Shown here piece by piece: positions 51,381 through 59,482 of a DNA stretch of 60,623 nucleotides. The number at the start of each line of letters is the position of its first letter. Position 1 is the first letter of the stretch. A program made the translations under genes and the position numbers. Source of the DNA: Clostridium sp. CAG:288 (GTDB lineage: Bacteria; Bacillota_I; Bacilli_A; RFN20; CAG-288); the NCBI GenBank assembly GCA_000437395.1, contig FR898176.1, positions 1-60,623 of the forward strand, written 5' to 3'. Below the pieces are notes generated by a model. That model did no database searches, was not told where the DNA came from, and saw nothing but the letters and a program-made list of their open reading frames with translations.

Positions 51381-52099
51381 TGGCATTCTCCTTTGTATGA
51401 CAATATTGATAACAAATAACAGCAAGCAGTTTCTGCTTTTAATATTCTTTTACCTAATGAAATAGATTCAAATCCCATTTTGACAATCTTATCTACTTCA
51501 TCTTTAGAAAACCCACCTTCTGGACCAATCATAGCTACTACTATTGAGTCCTTGGTAGGAATATATTCGTTAGGAATAAAACTACCCTTCATCGATTCTT
51601 CCTCATAGGCAATAAATGCTCGGTCAAATTTAAATGAAGCCAGTTCTTTTAAAGTGTGAAGTTCACTTAATTCAGGTATAAAGTCTCTATTAGATTGCTC
51701 TACTGCTTCTTCAATTATTTTTTGATATCTATTTTTAGCTTTTTTGGAAAAATCGTCTTTTGATAGGCGAACAATTGCTCTTTCACTTATATATGGAACA
51801 ATAGTTGAAACGCCTAATTCTGTGGCTTTTTGAATAATAAAATCAAATTTGTCGCCTTTTAATAAAGGTGCAAATAAAACAAGTTTAAAAGGAAGTTCTC
51901 TAGTATAATTTACGTATTTTTCATCGATGTAAAAATCAAGTGGATCAATAGAATCCACATGAGCTAAATAAACGTTTCCATCACGAGTAACAAGCTCTAT
52001 TTTTTCGTTTAAATTTAATCTAATAACTTTAGCGTGTTTTACTATTTCACTAGTTATTTCAACTTTATCATCAATAACATCTACTATAAATCTTCGCAT
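51377..52099 (-). CDS. rsmE: 16S rRNA m3U1498 methyltransferase
   Basis: SPOUT methyltransferase of 240 residues. The N-terminal PUA-like part begins MRRFIVD, and PLLKGDKFDFIIQKATELGV, RWQ-type RYQKIIEEAVEQSNR and MIGPEGGFSKDEVD are the typical signatures, with LGKRILKAETA near the end. In Bacillus this gene lies beside mtaB, as here. SD AAAGG before ATG. Confidence 0.94.
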   Translation of the reverse strand: MRRFIVDVIDDKVEITSEIVKHAKVIRLNLNEKIELVTRDGNVYLAHVDSIDPLDFYIDEKYVNYTRELPFKLVLFAPLLKGDKFDFIIQKATELGVSTIVPYISERAIVRLSKDDFSKKAKNRYQKIIEEAVEQSNRDFIPELSELHTLKELASFKFDRAFIAYEEESMKGSFIPNEYIPTKDSIVVAMIGPEGGFSKDEVDKIVKMGFESISLGKRILKAETACCYLLSILSYKGECQ

Positions 52100-52153
52100 A
52101 TTAAAACCTTTCTTTAAAATTATATCAAAAAGATAAACAATTTGAAATTTTAA

Positions 52154-52783
52154 TTATTTCTTCGTTTTTGGTGCTTTGCTTAAAATTTTTTTAATATTTT
52201 TATAATGCTCTTCATAATTACTATCAATAATTACTAAAGCGTTATGTATTTTATTTAGCAAAATATCACTGCCATAATATTTTTTAAAAGCATCTATAAC
52301 ACTATCAACTTTTTCTTTATTTAAGCCGCAATCAACAGTTAAGTAAGCGTATACTTCTTTTTCAAAATCATCCTTACTTTTCTCTTTTTTTATTGTGTTT
52401 TTTGCTTTAGCACTATTAACCATTTTATTTTCTTTGATTTGTTTAATTCTAGCCAACTTATAATTATAATTTGTTTTAAAAAACTCAATGCACGAATCAA
52501 AGTCTTTATCTCCACTGACTATTGTGATAGAAAAATCTTTATCGTTATTTGATCCGATAATTATCCCCATATATATTTCAATATATGAATCAGCCGATTG
52601 CTTTCCTTTTGGAACTTCAATCATCTTTAAGTTCGCTTTGCCATGATTAGCTATAATGCTCATATCTACCTTACAAGCATTTTTAGTAAAGAAAATAACA
52701 ATTGAGTCACTTTCACTTAAAGTTTCACAACCAATTAGTCCTTCACTTTTAACGTTTTCAAAATCAACTAAATAAAAATTCAT
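52154..52783 (-). CDS. PIN-like (NYN/PIN_7-type) protein
   Basis: Protein of 209 residues. The N-terminal 110 residues have the acidic pattern of PIN-like nucleases: FYLVDFENVKSEGL (first Asp), IVIFFTKNA, KQSADSYIEIY (second Asp) and TIVSGDKDFDSC (third pair). A Lys-rich linker at 130-145 precedes a helical C-terminal domain. It probably cleaves RNA, but target and partners are unknown. SD AAGGTGG precedes ATG. It lies 17 bases after the GIY-YIG gene on the same strand. Confidence 0.8.
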   Translation of the reverse strand: MNFYLVDFENVKSEGLIGCETLSESDSIVIFFTKNACKVDMSIIANHGKANLKMIEVPKGKQSADSYIEIYMGIIIGSNNDKDFSITIVSGDKDFDSCIEFFKTNYNYKLARIKQIKENKMVNSAKAKNTIKKEKSKDDFEKEVYAYLTVDCGLNKEKVDSVIDAFKKYYGSDILLNKIHNALVIIDSNYEEHYKNIKKILSKAPKTKK

Positions 52784-52800
52784 TTAATACACCACCTTAA

Positions 52801-53466
52801 CTAACATTTTTCTTTTTCAATTTTTTCTCTTATTTCAGATAGAATTTTTCCTTCATAAGTAAAGTGTCTAGGTCCTGCAATTGTTTTTGCATTAGTAATT
52901 TCTTTAGCTAAGCCTGATAAAGTATATGTCATACCGTTATATGTGATGTGATTGTCATCAATAATTGTAGCTTTAATTTCAGGATTCTCTAATGACGAAA
53001 TAACATCGCCTTCCTTTAAATTACAATATGAGAATCTAAAATTGCTAAGTCTATCTTTCTTTTCACTATTAATTTCTTCAGATAAATTCTTTTGCCTGAT
53101 TTCATCCTTGGTCATATCCCATAATTTAAGATTTTCTTCTAAACCATTAATTTGAGCTATAGCCTCTAAAAGAGCATAAGCATCTTCTGCTGACATAGCG
53201 TAAAACTCTCTTATTCTCTTTTTACCATCAACATTATCTATACTTCTTAACGTTGGATCAAGTTTATCAATAATTGTATGTAATTTTAAATCACTTAATC
53301 TGTGATTAACTTTATACGTTGCATAACATCTAAAAGCAAATGGTGTAGATTCACTTCTATTAAGTTGCTTTAATCTTGATTTAACATCATCTGCATATCC
53401 AATCTTAACATAATCAGGAAAAGAAGGATTTGTCAAAATGTATATATATCCAGGCTTTTGTTCCAT
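52801..53466 (-). CDS. GIY-YIG (T5orf172) nuclease with C-terminal RAMA-like part
   Basis: Protein of 221 residues. Residues about 5-95 fit the T5orf172 type of GIY-YIG nuclease: GYIYILTNPSFPDYVKIGYAD, VKSRLKQLN and ELKLHTIID-type LKLHTIID. The C-terminal 70 residues (LKEGDVISSL ... ITYNGMTYTLSGLAKEI ... HFTYEGKILSEIRE) resemble the RAMA/DUF4357 domain, associated with reading modified DNA. A nuclease for modified DNA or a defence role is possible. SD GAGGA lies 9 bases before ATG. Confidence 0.8.
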   Translation of the reverse strand: MEQKPGYIYILTNPSFPDYVKIGYADDVKSRLKQLNRSESTPFAFRCYATYKVNHRLSDLKLHTIIDKLDPTLRSIDNVDGKKRIREFYAMSAEDAYALLEAIAQINGLEENLKLWDMTKDEIRQKNLSEEINSEKKDRLSNFRFSYCNLKEGDVISSLENPEIKATIIDDNHITYNGMTYTLSGLAKEITNAKTIAGPRHFTYEGKILSEIREKIEKEKC

Positions 53467-53523
53467 ATTAATAATTCCTCAAATATATTTTACCTTATTT
53501 TGAATCATTTCCCAATATAATAT

Positions 53524-53552
53524 TTGACTAAACTACCATCTGGTAGTATAAT
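53524..53552 (+). promoter_or_regulatory. tetR promoter with operator in spacer
   Basis: TTGACT (53524-53529), a 17-base spacer and TATAAT (53547-53552). The spacer holds a 7+7 inverted repeat, ACTACCA-TC-TGGTAGT (53532-53547), a typical TetR-type operator. Binding there would block RNA polymerase, so the regulator should repress its own gene and the genes after it. Confidence 0.8.
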
Positions 53553-53580
53553 TGCTATCGTTTAGTAATGAGGTGCTAAT

Positions 53581-54174
53581 ATGGATAGAAAAGAAGAAAT
53601 TATTATTGTTACATTAAAATTAGCTTCACAAATAGGTTTAAGCAACGTGTCTATGGAACAAATAGCTAAACAAGTTGGTATTAAAAAACCATCTTTATAT
53701 AATCACTTTAAATCAAAAGATGAAATAATCGATGCTATGTATGAGTATTTAAGAGAAAAATCAAAAAACAGCTTATCAATTTCTAATGTCGATTATAGCT
53801 TACTAGTAAAAGACAAAAGTGCTGAAGAAATTCTTAAGCAATCAGTAAATAACTATATAAAACTTTGTACTCAAAGTGATATGTTCTTATTTTATAAATT
53901 AATTTATGCAGAACGAGCTTTTAATCAAAAAGCTGCCAAAATAATGCTTGATGAAACAAACAAAATGATTTTGTCTACTAAAAATCTATTTTATGCTCTT
54001 CAAGTACATGAGAAATTAAACATTAAAGATATAGACACAGCTGCAACATCATTTGCATTATCAATACATGCTTTTTTAGATTATAAGTTAGATAGCTTTT
54101 TTGCAAACGAACAATTTGACGACTCATTAATAAACAATTATATCAGTTGGTTTTGTAACCAAAATAGGAGATAA
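53581..54174 (+). CDS. TetR-family repressor
   Basis: Repressor of 197 residues. The N-terminal helix-turn-helix is clear: IGLSNVSMEQIAKQVGIKKPSLYNHFKSKDEII. The C-terminal ligand domain is helical and undistinguished. SD GAGGTG before ATG. It is followed by a DUF998 gene and a GNAT gene, an arrangement seen in small export or modification loci; the ligand is unknown. A perfect operator lies in its promoter. Confidence 0.9.
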   Translation: MDRKEEIIIVTLKLASQIGLSNVSMEQIAKQVGIKKPSLYNHFKSKDEIIDAMYEYLREKSKNSLSISNVDYSLLVKDKSAEEILKQSVNNYIKLCTQSDMFLFYKLIYAERAFNQKAAKIMLDETNKMILSTKNLFYALQVHEKLNIKDIDTAATSFALSIHAFLDYKLDSFFANEQFDDSLINNYISWFCNQNRR

Positions 54175-54177
54175 ATT

Positions 54178-54834
54178 ATTAAAAGGAATTTAATAAACTG
54201 GATTGGTATTTTAGGTGTTATTTCACTATTATCTTATACCGTAGCTGTAATTTTTTGCACCACTAGCATATCCAGGATACAACTGGTTATCACAAGCAGT
54301 AAGTGATTTAAGTGTGCTAATAACGCACCATCAAGAACTCTTTGGAATCAACTATCTTCACTTTATGGACCTTGTGGAATAGTTTCTATAACAACAGTAT
54401 GTATATTTATAAAAGATAAGCTTAATAAAACTAGTCGTTGTGGCATATATCTATTTTGTATTATGAATTGGATATCAAATGTCGGATATACTATGTTTCC
54501 ACTTTCTGATAGTGGCAATGCTGGTGCTTTTCAAGATATTATGCATATATACGTTATAACTGTTTTAGTAGTTTTGCTATCAATTATTTCTCTTGTATTA
54601 ATAATGATAGGCGGATACAAAAATAGAAAGCACTTATCTTTAGCAATATTTGCTTCAACAACTCTTTTCTTAATGTTTGTTGGAGCAATTGGAACAAATA
54701 TTGCTCCAAAAGAGATCTTTGGTGTTTTCGAACGCTTTAGCGTTTTTGCTGTAACAATATTTAACGCTGTATTAGGAATATATCTATTTAACAATTTTAA
54801 ATGGGTAACAAATTATAAAGAATCAAATATCTAA
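54178..54834 (+). pseudogene. DUF998 membrane protein, two frameshifts and no ATG
   Basis: Three frames together give a DUF998-like membrane protein: NLINWIGILGVISLLS, then APLAYPGYNWLSQAVSDLS, then NAPSRTLWNQLSSLYGPCG and a long intact C-terminal part ending NYKESNI. Shifts are needed near 54258 and 54330. The initiator position, 7 bases after AGGAG, is ATT followed by AAAAGG, where related proteins start with Met-Lys. The C-terminal 120 codons (from ATG 54463) stay open. I treat the gene as inactivated. It is in the TetR operon. Confidence 0.8.
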
Positions 54835-54838
54835 TAAC

Positions 54839-55447
54839 ATTATCATAAGAAACGAAACAAAAGAAGACTATCGAAAAGTAGAGAAGCTAGTTAGAGAAAG
54901 CTTTTGGGATTTATATAGACCAGGATGCTATGAACACTATATTGTTCATAAAATGAGAGACGATAAAAATTTTATTCACGAATTAGATTTGATATTAGAA
55001 TTAAACGATCAAATTATAGGACAAGTAATGTTTGTAAAAACTTGTCTTAAAGTCAAAGAAAATGATATTGAAGTATTAACTTTAGGCCCAATATGTATAG
55101 ATTCAAAATTTAAAAGAAAAGGACTTGGTCAAAAATTACTCAATTATTCTCTTATGAAAGCTAAAGAACTCGGTTACAAAGCTGTTTTATTAGAAGGTAA
55201 TATTTTGTTTTATGGAAAAAGTGGTTTTGACTACGCATATAAATACCAAATTAAATACCCTGGTTTAAATGAATTTAATGATTCATCATTCTTCTTGTGT
55301 AAAGAGCTAGAAAAAGGTTATATAAAGGATAAAAATACTGAATATATTATACCTGAATGCTATTACGCTACACAAAACGAAGTTGAAGAGTTTGATAAAA
55401 CTTTTCAACATAAAGCAAAGCATAAATATTCAACTCAAATATTTTAA
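54839..55447 (+). CDS. GNAT acetyltransferase, start codon apparently ATT
   Basis: Acetyl-CoA-dependent N-acetyltransferase. The open frame from ATT 54839 gives 202 residues starting IIIRNETKEDYRKVEKLV, with the family hallmarks ELNDQIIGQVMF, GPICIDSKFKRKGLGQKLL (acetyl-CoA loop, R/Q-x-x-G-x-G/A) and GFDYAYKYQ. The first ATG is at 54953 and would remove the first beta strand and helix, so the natural start should be at 54839, where ATT stands instead of ATG. Either a rare ATT start (coupled to the DUF998 stop, 2 bases upstream) or a mutated start. Substrate unknown. Confidence 0.6.
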   Translation: MIIRNETKEDYRKVEKLVRESFWDLYRPGCYEHYIVHKMRDDKNFIHELDLILELNDQIIGQVMFVKTCLKVKENDIEVLTLGPICIDSKFKRKGLGQKLLNYSLMKAKELGYKAVLLEGNILFYGKSGFDYAYKYQIKYPGLNEFNDSSFFLCKELEKGYIKDKNTEYIIPECYYATQNEVEEFDKTFQHKAKHKYSTQIF

Positions 55448-55460
55448 ATTAAATCAATAA

Positions 55461-55547
55461 AAGGTTTATCGTACTCAATCTTCTAAAAAAGATTTAGAAT
55501 CATTAAAAGCTGATGTCAAAAAACTCTATAGAAAACTATTCAATTAA
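55461..55547 (+). pseudogene. Short coiled-coil gene tail
   Basis: An open stretch of 28 codons ends in a stop and reads KVYRTQSSKKDLESLKADVK, then KLYRKLFN: a charged amphipathic helix like the C-terminus of a larger protein. No start codon or SD precedes it and an in-frame stop lies directly before. Its end overlaps the anti-sigma gene by 4 bases. Probable gene remnant; parent unknown. Confidence 0.25.
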
Positions 55548-56326
55548 TAGACAACATTTTTTAATTTTTTGGGGGTTTTCAATTTTATATAATTGCCATA
55601 TGTATTGTAGTAAAAACATGCATTAAAATAACTTTTAATTATTCCAGAAGAATAATATTCTAACAATTCATCATTTACGTATATTTTAAAAGGTTCATTA
55701 TCAAGTGTTTTTAATATAAATGTGTATGCAATAACTCCATGTTTTCCATCAATTGTTTGTAAATCTTTTTTTGTTATATTATCTTTGAAATAATTATTAT
55801 TAAATGTTTCTTCTTTAAAAAAATAAGATATCTTATCTTCTTTTTTATATAAAGCAACCGAAGTATTATTTATTAAATGTAAATAATCGTATTCATTTTT
55901 ATAAACATTTCTATATAAAGTAAGCTCAGCTTTTTGATCTTTATCTATTTTTATATAATCATTCAACGCACTCTCAGTTATTCTTAAATTGTTGCTACAA
56001 TAAACATCTATTGTTTTTTGTTTTCTAAGTCCAGAATTAGATGACAAAGATGTTCTCCATTCATTCCAAATTAAACTTGGACCTTGAATATATTTATCAA
56101 AGCCACTTGTAATTTTAAAATTTCCAAATGATGTTATCGATAGTGGCACTAATACTATAATTACTGTACATATAATTGCTAATAAAGTATATAAATGTGT
56201 TTTGTCTTTGCGTTGCATTTTTTGTTTTAAACATTTGCTTTTTATATTTTCATACATTTTTACACTTTCTAAATCATCTATTTCTATTGAATCAGATGAT
56301 TCTTTTAAGATTTCATCTATATTCAT
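55544..56326 (-). CDS. Single-pass membrane protein, probable anti-sigma factor
   Basis: Protein of 260 residues: a cytoplasmic N-terminus of about 45 residues, one membrane helix (HLYTLLAIICTVIIVLVPLSI) and an outside domain of about 190 residues rich in Tyr, Asn and Lys. No zinc-type HxxxCxxC is seen. The gene follows and overlaps the sigma-factor gene by 14 bases, the normal place for the membrane anti-sigma partner in Bacillota. It should hold the sigma factor at the membrane until an envelope signal arrives. Family (e.g. DUF4179-like) not certain. Confidence 0.7.
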   Translation of the reverse strand: MNIDEILKESSDSIEIDDLESVKMYENIKSKCLKQKMQRKDKTHLYTLLAIICTVIIVLVPLSITSFGNFKITSGFDKYIQGPSLIWNEWRTSLSSNSGLRKQKTIDVYCSNNLRITESALNDYIKIDKDQKAELTLYRNVYKNEYDYLHLINNTSVALYKKEDKISYFFKEETFNNNYFKDNITKKDLQTIDGKHGVIAYTFILKTLDNEPFKIYVNDELLEYYSSGIIKSYFNACFYYNTYGNYIKLKTPKKLKNVVY

Positions 56327-56810
56327 TTTCTTTTTCCTCCAAAATTTTTCTTAACAAATTTCTTCCACGTTCTAATCTTTTTCTTACTAAGCTTTCACTA
56401 ATAAAAATCACTTTAGAAATTTCTTTTGTTGACAAATTTCCATAATAATATAATTTAATAATTTTAGAATATTTATATGGTATTTCATCTATAAATCTTA
56501 GAATCTCAATCTTATTAATTTTACTATCTGAACTATATATTTCATTTTTTTCTAACTTTAAATTATCAATTATTTTCTCTTCTTTTCTTTCTTTTCTAAT
56601 TATATCCATGCACTTATTTTTTGCTACTTTGAATAACCATGATTTAATTTTTTCGTTGCTTTTTGGACTATGCAAATAAAGTTCTATAAATGTATCTTGT
56701 AACACATCTTCTGCTAAATCTTTTCTTTTAACGTATGAAAAAGCAAATTTAAAAATATCTAAATAATATTTTTTATATAACTGATTGAACACTTCTTCGC
56801 TTATCATCAT
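56313..56810 (-). CDS. ECF-type RNA polymerase sigma factor
   Basis: Sigma-70 family factor of 165 residues with region 2 (YYLDIFKFAFSYVKRKDLAEDVLQDTF: core binding and -10 recognition) and region 4 (IPYKYSKIIKLYYYGNLSTKEISKVIFISESLVRKRLERG: -35 binding helix-turn-helix). No region 3, so it is an extracytoplasmic-function factor. SD AGGAG lies 7 bases before ATG. Forms an operon with the membrane protein downstream. Confidence 0.9.
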   Translation of the reverse strand: MMISEEVFNQLYKKYYLDIFKFAFSYVKRKDLAEDVLQDTFIELYLHSPKSNEKIKSWLFKVAKNKCMDIIRKERKEEKIIDNLKLEKNEIYSSDSKINKIEILRFIDEIPYKYSKIIKLYYYGNLSTKEISKVIFISESLVRKRLERGRNLLRKILEEKENEYR

Positions 56811-57615
56811 TATAAAACTCCTAACATTAATATAACGTATTTATAATTATTAATGTGACAAAAATTTAAAACAATTATTTTTCAACTTTTTATCAATTTA
56901 ATTAACATGAAATACCAATTTTAAATCTGAATTAAAATGCATAAGAATATATATTTCAATAAAAAATACAAATATGCCAAAATATTAAGTGCAAAAATAA
57001 TTTAGTATTATCAAATCTCATAATATATTTAAATTTTATAATAGAATTTTTAGAAATTATCGACACAAAAGCATAAGTTAGTTATTAATTGACAATTTAT
57101 TGCACTTAAAATGTAAACAACTTGTAAAGAAAGTGAAAAATATCAAAAAAGTGAGCAAAAACACATGAAATCTTACGGTTATATATAGTGAAAGGGGATA
57201 AATATAGAAAAATATGATTATTCATATTAATTATTAAGTTCCATCTTCTAAATATAACCTCCATCTTATGAACTTGTTTATATTTATTCCCTTCAACTTT
57301 AATTATTAGTATTCATATAAATCATTCAAAATAATAAAGATAATATCTTTTTTTACTATTAATATATCATTTAAAAACTTAGTTAAAAGTACTACTAACA
57401 CTTATGTTTTTCAATAATAATTTCATACTACTTTAATCGATAATAAACTACATCAACATATTTACAATTACACTTTCTAATTCACTTAATAAAAGTGTTA
57501 ATATCGCCACAAAAATTAAGTATATAAAATAACTAATATATAAATATTTCACTTATTGATTTTTATTTTTATTATAGATAAAATTAAATCAGCACATAAA
57601 GGGGGAATTTGGTTT
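56811..57615. other. Long AT-rich gap, no gene seen
   Basis: About 800 bases of very AT-rich sequence between the divergent sigma operon and the TerB-like gene. I find no frame with coding character, tRNA-like fold or strong hairpin. Scattered partial promoter words (for example TTGACA near 57091) occur. It may be an old insertion or deletion site. Confidence 0.3.
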
Positions 57616-58086
57616 ATGTATGCTTATGATCTTTTTGAGAAAATGAAGAAAATTGCTCAAGAAAATATATCAAAAAACGGGTCATCCTATATTAAAACTA
57701 TAGCTGATTATTCCTATACTCGCTTATTACACGATGAAAATCTTGACAAATCGACAGCTCTTAATACTGTTATAGGATTATTTGCCTGCGTTGCATGCAA
57801 TGATGGGAAGCTATCATATGACGAATATAAAGGTATGTGGAGAATCTTTGGATCAAATTCTGATTATACATATGATGATTTCTTTAATACTATGTCAAAA
57901 TATAATAAACAAGAATGGCGTAATCAAACAGAATATGTTTTTAAAAATTTAAGAACAAAAGAAGCTTCTATTAACTTAATTTGCTTTGCTATTACTGTCG
58001 CCTTACTAGATAACAATTTATCAGAAAATGAAGAATTATTTATCACTTCCCTATGTGGAATTATTAGAGATAAATTTTATAGATAG
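57616..58086 (+). CDS. TerB-like protein
   Basis: Protein of 156 residues. The pattern ALNTVIGLFACVACNDGKLSYDEYKGM and later ALLDNNLSENEELFIT resembles the two halves of the TerB helical fold (acidic D-G-x-L-S-x-E turn). TerB-like domains occur in tellurite-resistance and phage-response loci and are thought to sense metal or membrane stress. A longer frame starts at 57556, but GGGGG lies 9 bases before ATG at 57616. Followed 26 bases later by an unknown gene; probably one operon. Confidence 0.7.
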   Translation: MYAYDLFEKMKKIAQENISKNGSSYIKTIADYSYTRLLHDENLDKSTALNTVIGLFACVACNDGKLSYDEYKGMWRIFGSNSDYTYDDFFNTMSKYNKQEWRNQTEYVFKNLRTKEASINLICFAITVALLDNNLSENEELFITSLCGIIRDKFYR

Positions 58087-58112
58087 TTTTTCATAAAAAT
58101 TGAGAATATTAA

Positions 58113-59468
58113 ATGAAAGAATACATTATTAAATTTAATCAAAGTCCTTATTCTGTCTTTGAAAATGAAGACGAATTATGGATGAAAAAAGATACAACTG
58201 AGACACTATTAAAAACTATTAATGAAAGAAGTGACATTAAATATGGAATATTAAGTTTAAAATGCGATTATTACATTGACGATTTTAGTGAAATTAAAAT
58301 CGATGATGTTTCATATTTTAATATTAATATTGTCTTTTTACTTTTGCGTAAATATTTAAAACAAAAATCAAACGAATTTATAGAATCATTATCTAATGCT
58401 ACTGAAGATTTAAGCAAATACATATGGACCTTTTTACTTGCTGAAAAGAAGTTACAAAAAGAAGTTGATGATTTAGATTATTTATACGAATATGCCGATG
58501 CTTTCCAAACATTAAAAAAGATATCAGTGCAAAGCCAAGATTATCAAGGCGGATATTATATGTTAAATCAGGAAATAGATGAGGATATAGATTATCTAAA
58601 TTATTTAGAAAAAATAAGAGAGCTCAACAATTTATCTGAAGATTTTGGTGTACTTAAAGATGAGATTGATTTTAATAAAATAATTTCAGAGTCATTTTTA
58701 GATATTGATGATGTCAACACTTCTTTTAACGCTGCCAATATCTTATATATGATTGTCAAAGAAAAGCCATTCGTAAAATATAATTATGAAATAGCAATAA
58801 TTTTAGCTGCAAAATCACTTAAAGACACTAATTTCTTTATCAAGCGTTACGATGAATGGGATAACATTATTAATAAAAGAAACGATATTAATGTATCAAG
58901 TAGCGATATGTTATACGCAATAAAATACATTGAAGATAACATCGATAAACCTAGAATAGATGTAATTAAAAATCTCGAATCAATTTTTGATGATAAACCA
59001 CTTGAAATTAAAGATTATCAAAAAGAAAAGTTGCTTAACGAAGTAAAGCTAAATTCAACACTCGAAAACGTATATAGATATATTGTCTATTTCACCGAAA
59101 ATTATCGTGGGTATCAAGGCTTTTATGAATTCTATCGAGGAAAAATTGTAGGTGCTTATAAAATTCATTATAATGGCATATATACAAATTTTAGATTTAA
59201 TTACACTCAAAGCTTAATGGAAAAAAACACTTTAGTTTTTGATGCCGATGCTTTAGCATTTACAGAAGCTCCAACTGACTTGAAGCATAGAAACTATATA
59301 ATGCAAGCTTTATTTGATGAAATCAAAGAAAGAAGCTATGAATGCATTATGGAACAATATATTGAGAGTTTAAAAAAAGAGCTAGATCAATATTATGATA
59401 TTAGCTCTCTTCACTTTAAATTCAACTTAAATTGGTCGTTTGAATCCAATCCAGATTACGAATGGTAA
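58113..59468 (+). CDS. Unrecognised 451-residue protein paired with TerB-like gene
   Basis: Family not recognised. It is acidic, mostly helical, with no signal peptide or membrane segment. The C-terminal 150 residues have more beta character (ENYRGYQGFYEFYRGKIVG, HYNGIYTNFRF, LHFKFNLNWSF). It follows the TerB-like gene closely on the same strand, with only a weak SD (GAGAAT). A rho-independent terminator overlaps its last codons. A partner of the TerB-like protein is likely; no biochemical role can be assigned. Confidence 0.75.
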   Translation: MKEYIIKFNQSPYSVFENEDELWMKKDTTETLLKTINERSDIKYGILSLKCDYYIDDFSEIKIDDVSYFNINIVFLLLRKYLKQKSNEFIESLSNATEDLSKYIWTFLLAEKKLQKEVDDLDYLYEYADAFQTLKKISVQSQDYQGGYYMLNQEIDEDIDYLNYLEKIRELNNLSEDFGVLKDEIDFNKIISESFLDIDDVNTSFNAANILYMIVKEKPFVKYNYEIAIILAAKSLKDTNFFIKRYDEWDNIINKRNDINVSSSDMLYAIKYIEDNIDKPRIDVIKNLESIFDDKPLEIKDYQKEKLLNEVKLNSTLENVYRYIVYFTENYRGYQGFYEFYRGKIVGAYKIHYNGIYTNFRFNYTQSLMEKNTLVFDADALAFTEAPTDLKHRNYIMQALFDEIKERSYECIMEQYIESLKKELDQYYDISSLHFKFNLNWSFESNPDYEW

Positions 59469-59482
59469 TCTGGATTTTTTTA
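59449..59482 (+). terminator. Terminator of the TerB-like operon
   Basis: ATCCAGATTAC and GTAATCTGGAT form a perfect 11-bp stem with a 5-base loop, followed by TTTTTTATA. It overlaps the last 20 bases of the unknown gene and touches the asnA stop on the other strand. Confidence 0.85.

Noticed and set aside
55600..57000. Prophage or IS element at the accessory end
   Set aside because: No integrase, transposase, capsid or terminal inverted repeats were found.
56811..57615. CRISPR array or structured RNA in the AT-rich gap
   Set aside because: No direct repeats with regular spacing and no long GC-bearing stems were seen.
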